Assembly (NCBI GenBank): GCA_030549495.1
Contig: JAUIRK010000570.1
Location: 916,501-980,500, forward strand
DNA: 64,000 nt
From: Nectonema munidae
Taxonomy: Eukaryota > Nematomorpha > Nectonematoida > Nectonematidae
Reading direction: 5' to 3'
In this document: positions 24,106 to 33,014 of the stretch, one piece after another
Numbering within the stretch: position 1 is the stretch's first letter
How the letters are laid out: each line of letters starts with the position of its first letter
Translations under genes and position numbers: made by a program
Notes under the pieces: model-generated
The model's database searches: none
What the model was told of the DNA's origin: nothing
The model's input: the letters and a program-made list of their open reading frames with translations, nothing else

Positions 24106-24226
24106 CCCATTTACGGCCAATGTTCCTATTTTGGAACGTAAGTAATTTCATCTTCGTCTGCTTTTTTCAATGGCTTTTAATATAAATCGTCTGCGTTTTT
24201 TTAGATATCTTCTGCTTTGCTTGGCC
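24106..24226 (-). mobile_element. piggyBac-type MITE, group I, interrupted by its neighbour
   Basis: Reads CCCATTTACGGCCAATGTTC on the plus strand, the inverse of the 3' end of group I, and continues through CGTCTGC words to CTTTGCTTGGCC. Its last bases (TTAAATGGG) are missing: at the TTAA that lies within the terminal repeat the next MITE begins. TTAAACTAAAGTTT occurs both left (24068) and right (24361) of the pair. Confidence 0.8.
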
Positions 24227-24230
24227 TTAA

Positions 24231-24360
24231 CCCATTTAAGACCAAGCAAAGCAGACGATATCTAAAAAAACGCAGACGATTTATATTCAAAGTCGTTGAA
24301 AAAAGCAGACGAAGATGAAATTACTTATGTTCCAAAATAGGAACATTGGTCGTAAATGGG
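24231..24360 (+). mobile_element. piggyBac-type MITE, group I
   Basis: 130 bp between TTAA at 24227-24230 and TTAA at 24361-24364. Ends CCCATTTAAGACCAAGC and inverse of CCCATTTACGACCAATG. Nearly identical to the copy at 27250-27378, so both are fairly young. With the inverted copy on its left it makes a palindrome with arms of about 120 bp. Confidence 0.88.
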
Positions 24361-24481
24361 TTAAACTAAAGTTTTCCTCCAATATATGAATTCGCATGGT
24401 ACAGCGGAAGTATGGAAAATTGTGTTCTTGAGTCAAAAATATATAGATTATATAATACGCGAGATCGCCCCATACTCAAAT

Positions 24482-24928
24482 ATATACCATTTTTAATTCT
24501 ATCATGTCCTTTTCAAATTCTAATTTGTCTTTTTGCAATTCTATTTTTGCTCTTTTGCAATTCTATCTGAATTTAATTTTTTGATTTTGTTATGTTTATA
24601 TTTTTTTGGCATATTATATTTTTATTTTCACTTTTTTTAAATATCTTAAGCATATTTTCGTTTGAATTTTTAAAATTTTTGACAAGAAATTAGCAATTAA
24701 ATTATTACAAATTTGAAAAAAATATTTCCTTTACTTTCTTAATTTTTAAATTTTCCACTTTAAATTTAGTGATATCTTTTTAATTCACTTTTAACATTAT
24801 TTTAAAAAACACATGAGATTATTTGTTTAGAATTGCAAAAAGACATAATAGAATTGCAAAAGGAAAAAATAAAATTGCACAAAAAAAAAGAATTGCAAAA
24901 AGACAAAATAGAACTAAAAATGGTATAT
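24482..24928. mobile_element. Foldback-like element, family A, with inverted 21-bp arrays
   Basis: Ends are ATATACCATTTTTAATTCTA (24482) and its inverse TAGAACTAAAAATGGTATAT (to 24928), 20 of 21 bases matching over the full end. Inside each end lies an array of diverged units of about 21 bp, GAATTGCAAAAAGACAAAAT on the right and its inverse on the left, around an AT-rich, non-coding core of about 260 bp. The core and right array recur at 15745-16065 and the right array alone at 5440-5545. The layout is that of a foldback element: long inverted ends built from short tandem units. Flanking duplications are not clear in this AT-rich DNA. Confidence 0.7.
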
Positions 24929-25791
24929 TATACTGTTTTCCTTTTTGCGTACAATTTTCATAGGATATTTCTGAATAATTTTCATCGTTAATAATCATAT
25001 AACTCTGATACTTCTTCAGGAGGCCTATATCCTAATCCCTCTAACAGGGTAGGGTGTGAGGTTAGAAAGACATACTCGGGTTAGTACGACTTCTTTTCGC
25101 TTTAATAAAATAATGCTTTTCTCACCTTGAGATCCACTCATCGTTTTTGACCAGTTTATTTGTCTTAAAAGCCATTATCTCTGCCCCCTCCTAACACTTT
25201 ATCGATAAGAAGCAATAATACTGTGTATCAACACTTTTCTCCTCATTCACCAATTACTTATCAAAGTTGATAGATATAAAGGCATATAGATGTTTGCTTG
25301 TATAATTGAATTACACTGCTTGCGGTAGTGAAAAGAGCTTGCTCACCCTGTAAACTTTTTCATTAACAGCATCCATGTACAAAGGAAAAATGGACAGACA
25401 CAATAGCTACCAGTCTTTACAACCACAAAGTTATTTTAAATCAATTTTGGTTTTGTGTGTGTGTGCGTGCGTTTAGCATTAAAGTGCCTCTCTCCACTTT
25501 TAAATTTGAAATTACATATTTTTAGTCTGCGAGAAGGATGATTCATTGATTTGGCTTGAATGAGAGTGTATGTATATTGTATAGTCACCAAGAAATCTTT
25601 CTTTTATGACAATTATAACAGGAGTGTAAGCATGGATTTGAGGATTATGCACATTTTATTGCCGAGTTCATGAAAAGAGCAACTTCATACCAGAATCAAA
25701 ATTTTTTTTGAAACTAAAACAAAACTATTATATTGATTATATTTTTAAAACTTTGTTGATTCCGTGGTACTTATTTGTTATCTCGGCGCTC
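24929..25791. other. Unassigned stretch
   Basis: No gene recognised. A short GT/GC microsatellite lies near 25454-25471. The DNA is of ordinary complexity; I see no repeat structure. Confidence 0.4.
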
Positions 25792-25799
25792 TCTCCCGC

Positions 25800-26140
25800 T
25801 AGGCCCGTAGCCAGCGAGGGTAGGAGGGGGCTAAGCCCCCCCCCCCCCCAACTCAGATTCAGAGCCCCCCCCCCAACCTAATATATTTCGATATCAATAA
25901 AGGGTTCAAAAAATGGTTTATTTTTAGACTATATATAAAAATTTGGTATTTATTAGTTATCTCTCTCCCACTTTAAAATTTTTTTCAGTAATTTACTAAA
26001 AAAAAATTTTTGAATGGGGGAGAGATATAAGTACATAAGTACCAAAAAAATTTTTTGTGAAAATATTTAGCCCCCCCCCCCCCCCTCCCCCCCAAATTTT
26101 TTCCAGCCCTCCCAATTGAAAAGTCCTAGCTACGGGCCTG
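25800..26140. mobile_element. hAT-type MITE with CAGGCCCGTAGC ends
   Basis: 341 bp. Left end TAGGCCCGTAGC and right end GCTACGGGCCTG are inverted copies differing at the outermost base. They are flanked by a perfect 8-bp direct repeat TCTCCCGC (25792-25799 and 26141-26148), the target duplication expected for hAT. The interior holds C-runs of 14, 10 and 15+7 bases (25836, 25865, 26071-26093) and no coding frame. Elements with the same end sequence are widespread in animals. Confidence 0.88.
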
Positions 26141-26351
26141 TCTCCCGCCCGCCCCACTATCAAAACCTCTATAAAACGGTTTCTGCTAAACTAACATTTT
26201 TGTAAATTCTAAAAAATGTAATATTTATAAAAAAAAAACTATAAATTTTTTAAATAAAAAACTGACTAATTGACTAATTAACTAACTATCTGATTAATTA
26301 ATTCGTCAATTAAAGAACTAACTATCTATCTGCTTAACTAACTATCTAGCT

Positions 26352-26817
26352 CAGTGGTTCCCAACCGGGGGTCCATGGACCCCTAGGTGTCCATGGAAGA
26401 ATTTCAAGGGGTCCATGGAAATTCTACTTCAAACTACTTATGCTGAATCTCCTTTAATATACTTCTATTTTCCAAATCAATATAAATATATATATTTAGA
26501 GCTTTTTTAAATAAATATTTTCTTCCCTTTTAAAGTTTCATATTTTATATGTTTATATATCCTTTTTATTAGTTACAATATTTTTGAAAAATTTCTATTT
26601 TAATTGGAAAAAAATTTTATTCACATTTTATGTCAGGCTTTACGATTTCTCTTATTTCATATGAATACGCATACGATTTAATCAGATCACTACAATCATT
26701 TTTTGCATAAAAATCTTTGATTAATTTTGTTGGCTCAAACTATTCAGTTGTAGGGGTCCACAGGTAAAAAAGTGACTGAAAAAGGGGAAAGGGATAAAAA
26801 AAGGTTGGGAACCACTG
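26352..26817. mobile_element. hAT-type MITE with CAGTGGTTCCCAACC ends
   Basis: 466 bp with a perfect 15-bp terminal inverted repeat CAGTGGTTCCCAACC. Flanking 8-mers ATCTAGCT (26344-26351) and ATATAGCT (26818-26825) match at 7 of 8 positions, a typical hAT duplication. The ends resemble those of the autonomous hAT at 33015-35407 (CAGCGTTTCTCAACC) but are not the same family. No coding frame. Confidence 0.88.
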
Positions 26818-27249
26818 ATATAGCTACATAACTGTCTAGTTAATTGAAACTCTAACTTAAAGGTTTATTGGTCAGTTAAATACCTAGTCAATTAAGTTAA
26901 ATATTATAAACAAATGTAAGCTTCATATATGAAATTGCACATTTCATGAAGTGGGCATGAGATTTGCTCACTTCCTAAAATGCAGTAAAGATTTTTCCAC
27001 TACATGAAATGAGCAATTTCACAAGAGGAGTGTAACATATATACATATTACATATATTAACTACCATGTCCTTACTTTAGTAGTTTCTTATAAAATATAG
27101 ATTTGGTGGTAAAGATGACCTAATAAATTGGGCATAAATTAAACCGGATCACAACTCTTTTACCTTCGCTATATATTAAATTGGTCAAGGAACCTAGGCA
27201 AAAAAGATCTCATTTTTGTATATTTTTTATCACAATTTTTGCAATTTAA
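26818..27249. other. Unassigned stretch
   Basis: Low-complexity CTAACTAA-like words flank the hAT MITE on both sides (26260-26350 and 26820-26900), so the MITE landed in a decayed simple repeat. Nothing else seen. Confidence 0.4.
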
Positions 27250-27378
27250 CCCATTTAAGACCAAGCAAAGCAGACGATATCTAAAAAACGCAGACGATTT
27301 ATATTCAAAGTCATTGAAAAAAGCAGACGAAGATGAAATTACTTATGTTCCAAAATAGAAACATTGGTCGTAAATGGG
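27250..27378 (+). mobile_element. piggyBac-type MITE, group I
   Basis: 129 bp between TTAA at 27246-27249 and 27379-27382. Ends CCCATTTAAGACCAA and the inverse of CCCATTTACGACCAA, 14 of 15 matching. The interior has three GCAGACGA words. Almost the same sequence as 24231-24360. Confidence 0.9.
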
Positions 27379-28104
27379 TTAACAAGGCTTAATTAAACAA
27401 ACAAAAAATGCAAAAAACAATTACTTAAATCTTATCATTCTAAAAATATTTGTAAGCGCTGAAAAAAATGCCACATATGGGTGAATGATGGATTAAAAAG
27501 TAATGTAAACTGCTTGCACGCTACGAATAAAAATAAATCATATATGATCAACCGAAAAAAATATATTTTCATAAAATAAGTAAATTAATAAATAGTGTGT
27601 TGTCATATACTATTACAATCATGGCAATAAATAAAATTCAGTTGGCATTACTTTTTTAGGAAACCTCTGTACACATTACCCTAATTTAACCCTAACCCAG
27701 CTGATGTGAACATTTAATGCGCACAAATATTTTAAATAGGTAAATTTTCGTGGATAAACGGCTTTATCAAACAAGCACGAAAGAGTAAGCCCTCTTTTTT
27801 ATTTCATTTACTCGTTAGTGTCTCTTTGATAAAACCCCATGTTATACAAGTTAAAACCAAGGGTTACTAAAATTTTTCGTGTTGTTAACATTATTCAAGG
27901 GGTCCTTTGGGATCATTTATTCAGAATCTTTGGCCCAATTAAATGCTGACATTTTCCCCTACATACCTGGTAGAAGTTGGGCAGAGTCAAGGGTAAATGA
28001 TATTTTGTCAAATATAAGAACTCCGTTGCATATAGAAAAAGAGGTGATTTAAGGTTCAAGCGTGATATTTCTTTTATTATCACGCAGCTACAAACTTATC
28101 TCTC

Positions 28105-28218
28105 ACCTTATGGAGTGCGTAATTTTTAAAAGTAATCTTCTGCTTTCTTTTCAACTGAATTTCATATATTAAGATTTTTATTTCTTGGGACACAAGTTTC
28201 ATACTGGCCCTTAAAGGG
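28105..28218 (-). mobile_element. piggyBac-type MITE, group II, one end eroded
   Basis: The right side reads ATACTGGCCCTTAAAGGG then TTAA (28219-28222). Going inward CTGCTTTCTTTTCAACTGAA, CATATATT and ATTTCTTGGGACAC align with the inverse of the copy at 36787-36908. The left end has lost the CCCTTTGAGG sequence and its TTAA. Confidence 0.65.
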
Positions 28219-28774
28219 TTAAATGTTTTCTAAATAAAATATAACAGCAAACAATTTTTTAATTAACCGAAAGTATTTGAATGAATTTATGCTAGTTCAT
28301 GATATGAAGTTCGGATTGGCTCTACTTTCATAGCTTTGGCGTCTAACCAATGTCATGATTAGGGCAATATTTTGATGCTTCTGGATTGGAAGACTTGTTT
28401 GAAATACTCAAAATGATGTGAAATTAATTTAAAGGAGGAAGAAAAATAGCAGAGTATATACAGAGACACTTTATTAGAATTTTTTATTGAAGTTTTAGAA
28501 GATTTTTGGACTCTCTGACATCATTATTTCATTTAGACGCTTTCAATTTTAACCTAATTCAATCAATCAATTTGTTTCTTGATATTTTGTTATCATTTTT
28601 TTTTGTTTTAATTTTTTGTAGATTGTAGATACACATGAGTTCTTCAAAAAAAGCTTGTTCAAATTTGGTATGCTTTCCCTGTTCAAAGAATGAACATTTG
28701 AAGGTTTTTAATGGAAGTATAATTTTTTTTTATCTTTCCTTTTTCCTGTATTTTGAGATTTTTTTTGCATAATA

Positions 28775-29806
28775 ATGAAAGCTAAATCGACTTGTTCTAA
28801 AAATATTAACGAAAAAGTTTCCTTATCTTCTAGTGAATGGGCTTGCTTTAATTGTAATAGTGTTTCATCCAAAATGTTGAAGTCTAGCTCTTGCTTAAAC
28901 TGGTATTGTTATACCTGTCAAAATGTAGATAATAAGATGATTGCATTCATTGAAAAGTGGGAAAACGCTGGTATTAGGTGGTTCTACTTAACTTGTAGAA
29001 AAGAAGATATACCCACACTCAAAAAAACATTAGTGAAAATTGAAGCCGACATAACGAATATGAAAAAAAGTATTGATAAAAGTTCCAGAGATATGAATAC
29101 TGAAATATGTGGTAAAATAGATAAGGTTCACGATCATGGAAATCATGTTGCTAATACTATAGAAGTTTTTTGCAGCAGTTTTAATGAAAAGCTTGAACGC
29201 CTAGTAAATGAAGCTGGTGAGTCTACTGTACAAAATGTCTCTAATAATCTCCAAATTCCAGATTTTCGGCAAATTTTACAGGATACCTTAGAACATCAAC
29301 GTGCTACTGATATTGACGCCGAACGCAGGAAAATGAATCACATAATTCACTATGTCAGTGAACAAGACACAAACGGTGAAAGAATTGATGACGCTGACTT
29401 TGTGTATCATTTATTCAAGACTCATCTAGCACTTGGAGACATTAAAGTTAAGAAAATGATCAGATTGGGGAAACCAATTCAGAAGGATTGTGCTAAAAGG
29501 CCGATCATGGTAACCTACGAAAGTTATTCAGATAAACTAGCTGTGGCTAGTGCGCTACCCCTTCTAAAAAATGCCTCACTAGAACATAAACATGTTTATG
29601 TCTCAAATGACTTTAACCCAAAAGAAAGAGAAAAAATAAAATGCATGAAAGCGGAAGTCAAAGAGTTGAACACCCATAACAAAGATGCTACTTTCAGGTA
29701 CACTTTGAAAGGTAATTCTTTAAACGATTTTGTAATAATAAAGAGAAGAAATTTCATTGCCCAAAATACATTTTCCAGCAACGAAATGAGTCCAAAACAA
29801 AATTGA
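28775..29806 (+). CDS. LINE ORF1 protein, intact 343 codons
   Basis: The frame opens at an ATG at 28775 and runs 343 codons without a stop. Near residues 28-52 it reads WACFNCNSVSSKMLKSSSCL then WYCYTC, a cysteine-rich (C-x2-C ... C-x2-C) finger of the PHD-like or treble-clef kind found in ORF1 of CR1-type LINEs. Residues about 85-165 are rich in K, E and hydrophobic heptads (VKIEADITNMKKSIDKSS), probably a coiled coil used for multimerisation. Residues about 185-330 (MNHIIHYVSEQDTNGERI, MIRLGK, RPIMVTYESYSDKL) match the RRM-like/CTD half of LINE ORF1 proteins, which bind RNA: the order is a VxxVxE strand, an RLGK loop and a RPIxV strand. No damage is seen, in contrast to ORF2. Confidence 0.75.
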   Translation: MKAKSTCSKNINEKVSLSSSEWACFNCNSVSSKMLKSSSCLNWYCYTCQNVDNKMIAFIEKWENAGIRWFYLTCRKEDIPTLKKTLVKIEADITNMKKSIDKSSRDMNTEICGKIDKVHDHGNHVANTIEVFCSSFNEKLERLVNEAGESTVQNVSNNLQIPDFRQILQDTLEHQRATDIDAERRKMNHIIHYVSEQDTNGERIDDADFVYHLFKTHLALGDIKVKKMIRLGKPIQKDCAKRPIMVTYESYSDKLAVASALPLLKNASLEHKHVYVSNDFNPKEREKIKCMKAEVKELNTHNKDATFRYTLKGNSLNDFVIIKRRNFIAQNTFSSNEMSPKQN

Positions 29807-29819
29807 TCCCCTCTCTCTC

Positions 29820-32608
29820 AATTTACAATACAAGCAAGCTTCAAGTTTTCTACACGAATTCAAACCAACTCCGCCCAAAACTACCTGAGCTTTCTTTAAT
29901 AGCACAAGTGCACCAACTTGATCTACTGTTAATTAATGAAGTTTTACCTAAAAATTCTTGACTACTCGTTGGAAAATTTTGCTATGTACAGCAACTTCTC
30001 TATGAACCCAAAACGGGGTATAATTGCATACTACAGGCAATCCTTTTATGTAGAAACTGTGCAATTTTTTACTCCCTCTTTCATAGAATACTTGGTTCTG
30101 AAAATTTCGTAGAAAAGAATTTATAATATGCTGCGTGTATAGAAGCCCATCAGCTGCCTTTTTAACTTCTACCCAGGAAATTATTAAGCTGTTTTCATGT
30201 ATTCTTGAATCTTCTTCTAAACTGAAAATAATCTTTGTTGGAGACTTCAATTATCCTTCAATTAAGTGGAGTTCACAAAGCTGCGCAAACGAGAAGATTC
30301 ATTATGTTGAAAAAATGTTTATACATTTCTTATCCTGCAATAACTTATCACAACTGATAGATCAACCCACAAGTGTTTGCTACAACGGTAAAGAAAACTT
30401 GTTGGACTTACTAATTACAACTTCTGATACTCAAGTTTCAAATCTTCATGTATCTTCTCAGCTCACTGGAAGTGACCATTACACAGTATTTTTTAATATC
30501 CAACTTACCCTAAAGTTTCCCATTTTCGCCAAGCAAAATCTTAACTTTCAAAAAGGTAATTATACGAACATGAGGAATGATATTTCACCTACAAATTGGA
30601 AAGAATTAAATTATGGCTTCTGGGATTTTTATAATCTCTTCATGAATGTTCTGTATGGGTCCATTTCCAAAAACATACCTCCTATTCGACAAAGAAAGAA
30701 ACGCAACATTTATCTCAACGCTGTTTCTCATTCCTTATTAAAGAAAAAGTGTTCCTTATACAAGAAGTATTTGAAGTACAAGGATCCGATTATAAGGTTC
30801 CAGTTTCGTAAAGTTTCGAATTCTTTGAGGTCTGAGACAAGGAGAGCAAAAAGGCACTTTGAGAGAAATATCTCCTTTAACATAAAGCACAACCCCAAGA
30901 AGTTCTGGTTCTATATCAACTCCCTGAAAAATAAAAATTCTTTTCATAATGTAATCAAAGACTATGATGGGAAGTTAGCCAAAGACAATCTAGAAAAAGC
31001 TGAAATTTTCAACAGTTATTCTCAAAGGTCTTTTCAATTACCACAGAAACTCCACCAACAGCTTTAAAGAAGTTTGACATTCTGGAACATATGAGCGAAT
31101 TAGTACTTGAAGAGATGTCAGTATTGGAAAAACTTGATCCACTCAACGAAAATAAATCTCCTGGAAATGACAATATTCATCCTTTTTTGTTGAAGAAATT
31201 GTCTAATGTTTTAGCAGTGCCTTTAACCAAGCTTTTTAACCTTTCTTTAAAGGAGGGAGTTGTTCCATCAGCCTGGAAGCAAGCGATTGTAACACCCATC
31301 TTGAAAAAGTCAGATCCTTCACTACCCTCAAATTATAGACCTATAAGTCTAACATCGGTTTTATGTAAAATCTTAGAATCCCTCATTTCAGAAAGCATAA
31401 CTAATCACTTGGAACGTAACCATTTAATTACAAGTGACCAGCATGGATTTTTCAGGAAAAAGTCCACAATAACACAACTTCTTGAATTCCACAACGAGGT
31501 TTCAACATTTCTAGAAAGTGACTCTACTGTTGATGTTCTTTACTTCGACTTTAGTAAGGCTTTTGATAAAGTTCCGCATACTTACTTGCTCAGAAAACTT
31601 AGCTTCTATGGTATACACCCAACAGTGCAATTGGATAAAGGCGTTTTTGAAAAATAGAACGCAACAAGTATCTATCAACGGACAAGCTTCTAGTAAGTGC
31701 GATGTGACTAGTGGTGTGATTCAAGGAAGCGTGATTGGTCCTTTACTCTTCAATTTATACATCAATGATCTGACCTTTATAACAAAAACAAGCTTGAAAT
31801 TATTCGCCGACGATCTGAAGATATATAATGTATCAACAAAAGCATCGCAAAAACTTTAACAGAACGATCTCTTCGCTCTTTACCAGTGGTGCAACGACTG
31901 GAAGATGGATCTCAATTTCTCTAAGTGTAATCACTTGCAAATGGGCACACAGAACAGTTTCAGGTACTACATTGGCGGCTACGACAAAACGTGTTGACTG
32001 TATCAACGACCTTGGTGTCACTCTTGACAAAGACCTTAAATTCGAGGCTCATTTCTTAAATGCAACGTCAAAAGCATATTCAGTCTTCTTCCAAATTTAT
32101 AAAAGCTTCTCTGTCTTTGATGCCGATATAGCATTACCAGTGTATAAAGCCCTAATACGCCCGCACCTCGAGTATGGCAATGTAGTAGCACATCCAACAC
32201 GTGCTAAGGATATGAAAAGCTTAGAAAAAGTGCAGGAATTTATTACGAAGAAGTTTGAAGGCTTCCAGAATTTAGAATATGAAGAAAGGATGCGCAAGTT
32301 ATCTCTACCATCTCTCACCTATAGGTATAAGCGCAACGATATGATCACGACCTATAATATAGTTCACGTAAATATGAAAATAAAATCTAGTGTTCTGCCC
32401 GTGTTCTCCTCAAGAAGCTCCAGAGTTCATAGAAAACAATTCAAAAAAAGCAAGATGTGCAAAAGCATTTTTAAGATCTTCCTTTTCGAATAGAATCATA
32501 AATGACTGGAACAAACTACCTGAAGACATTGTGGATGCACCATCACTCAACGTTTTCAAAAATCGCCTTGATTCCTACTGGAGAGACGAGGTTTTTATAT
32601 TTAAATAG
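29820..32608 (+). pseudogene. LINE ORF2, endonuclease and reverse transcriptase, broken
   Basis: The endonuclease begins near 29838 (FYTNSNQLRPKLPELSLIAQ, then LLINEVLP) and continues with VYRSPSAAF, IIFVGDFNYPSIKW (about 30230-30270, the GDFN catalytic block) and TGSDHYTVFF (the SDH block, about 30465-30495). Reverse transcriptase blocks follow: SPGNDNIHPFLLKK, NYRPISLTS, QHGFFRKKSTITQLL, YFDFSKAFDKVPH (motif A aspartate), SGVIQGSVIGPLLF, and LFADDLKIY (motif C, both aspartates present). The C-terminal part has VTLDKDLKFEAHF and YKALIRPHLEYG, ending with LPEDIVDAPSLNVFKNRLDS. The frame changes near 29900-30130, between 31060 and 31090, near 31630, near 31850-32000 and near 32400, with stops in the first part. 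All catalytic residues I can check are still there, so decay is recent to moderate. Confidence 0.85.
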
Positions 32609-33014
32609 CTGAATACATTTTAACATGATTGTTTTTCCTGTATTGATGAGATCCTAACAAGCTTTTCATTAGCTTTTTTTTTCGCTTAATAAATTTATGT
32701 TATGTTATGTTATTACTCGCTTAGTTAAGAGTGCTGCTACCTTGCATATTTTAGAGTTAAATTTGAGAACCATATAAGTTTTGGACTCCACATAAACTGT
32801 GTAAGCCTTGTGTTGAGCAAACAATAAGAAAAACAATGGTATGTCGTGAGAAGCAATATTATTGTTAGCTTTGTTGTGTTGATGTAAAAGGATTTAATAA
32901 GTACAAGATCATAGTTCTGAAGTTCCTATCCCTAAAATGCCAAACAATCTGTTTTCTTCTAATGACCAATTTAAAGATCAAAACCTTCATAGCTCTGAAG
33001 ATAAAAGTCTAGAA

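Larger units (their letters stand above)
28633..32714 (+). mobile_element. CR1/L2-type LINE, nearly full length
   Basis: A non-LTR retrotransposon with ORF1 (28775-29806) and a broken ORF2 (about 29820-32608), ending in a short TTATG repeat (about 32696-32714). It encodes a nucleic-acid-binding ORF1 protein and an endonuclease plus reverse transcriptase polyprotein, copying itself by target-primed reverse transcription. Presence of both ORFs shows little 5' truncation. The exact 5' end and target duplication are not clear; upstream from 28633 a short extra frame (SSSKKACSNLVCFPCSKNEH) resembles the start of another ORF1-like zinc finger. The C-terminal pattern YKALIRPHLEYG and FSNRIINDWNKLPEDIV points to the Jockey superfamily, CR1/L2 side. 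Confidence 0.8.

Noticed and set aside
26260-26900. CTAACTAA-like words as a telomere-type repeat
   Set aside because: Units are irregular and interspersed with other sequence; a decayed simple repeat split by a hAT MITE is enough.
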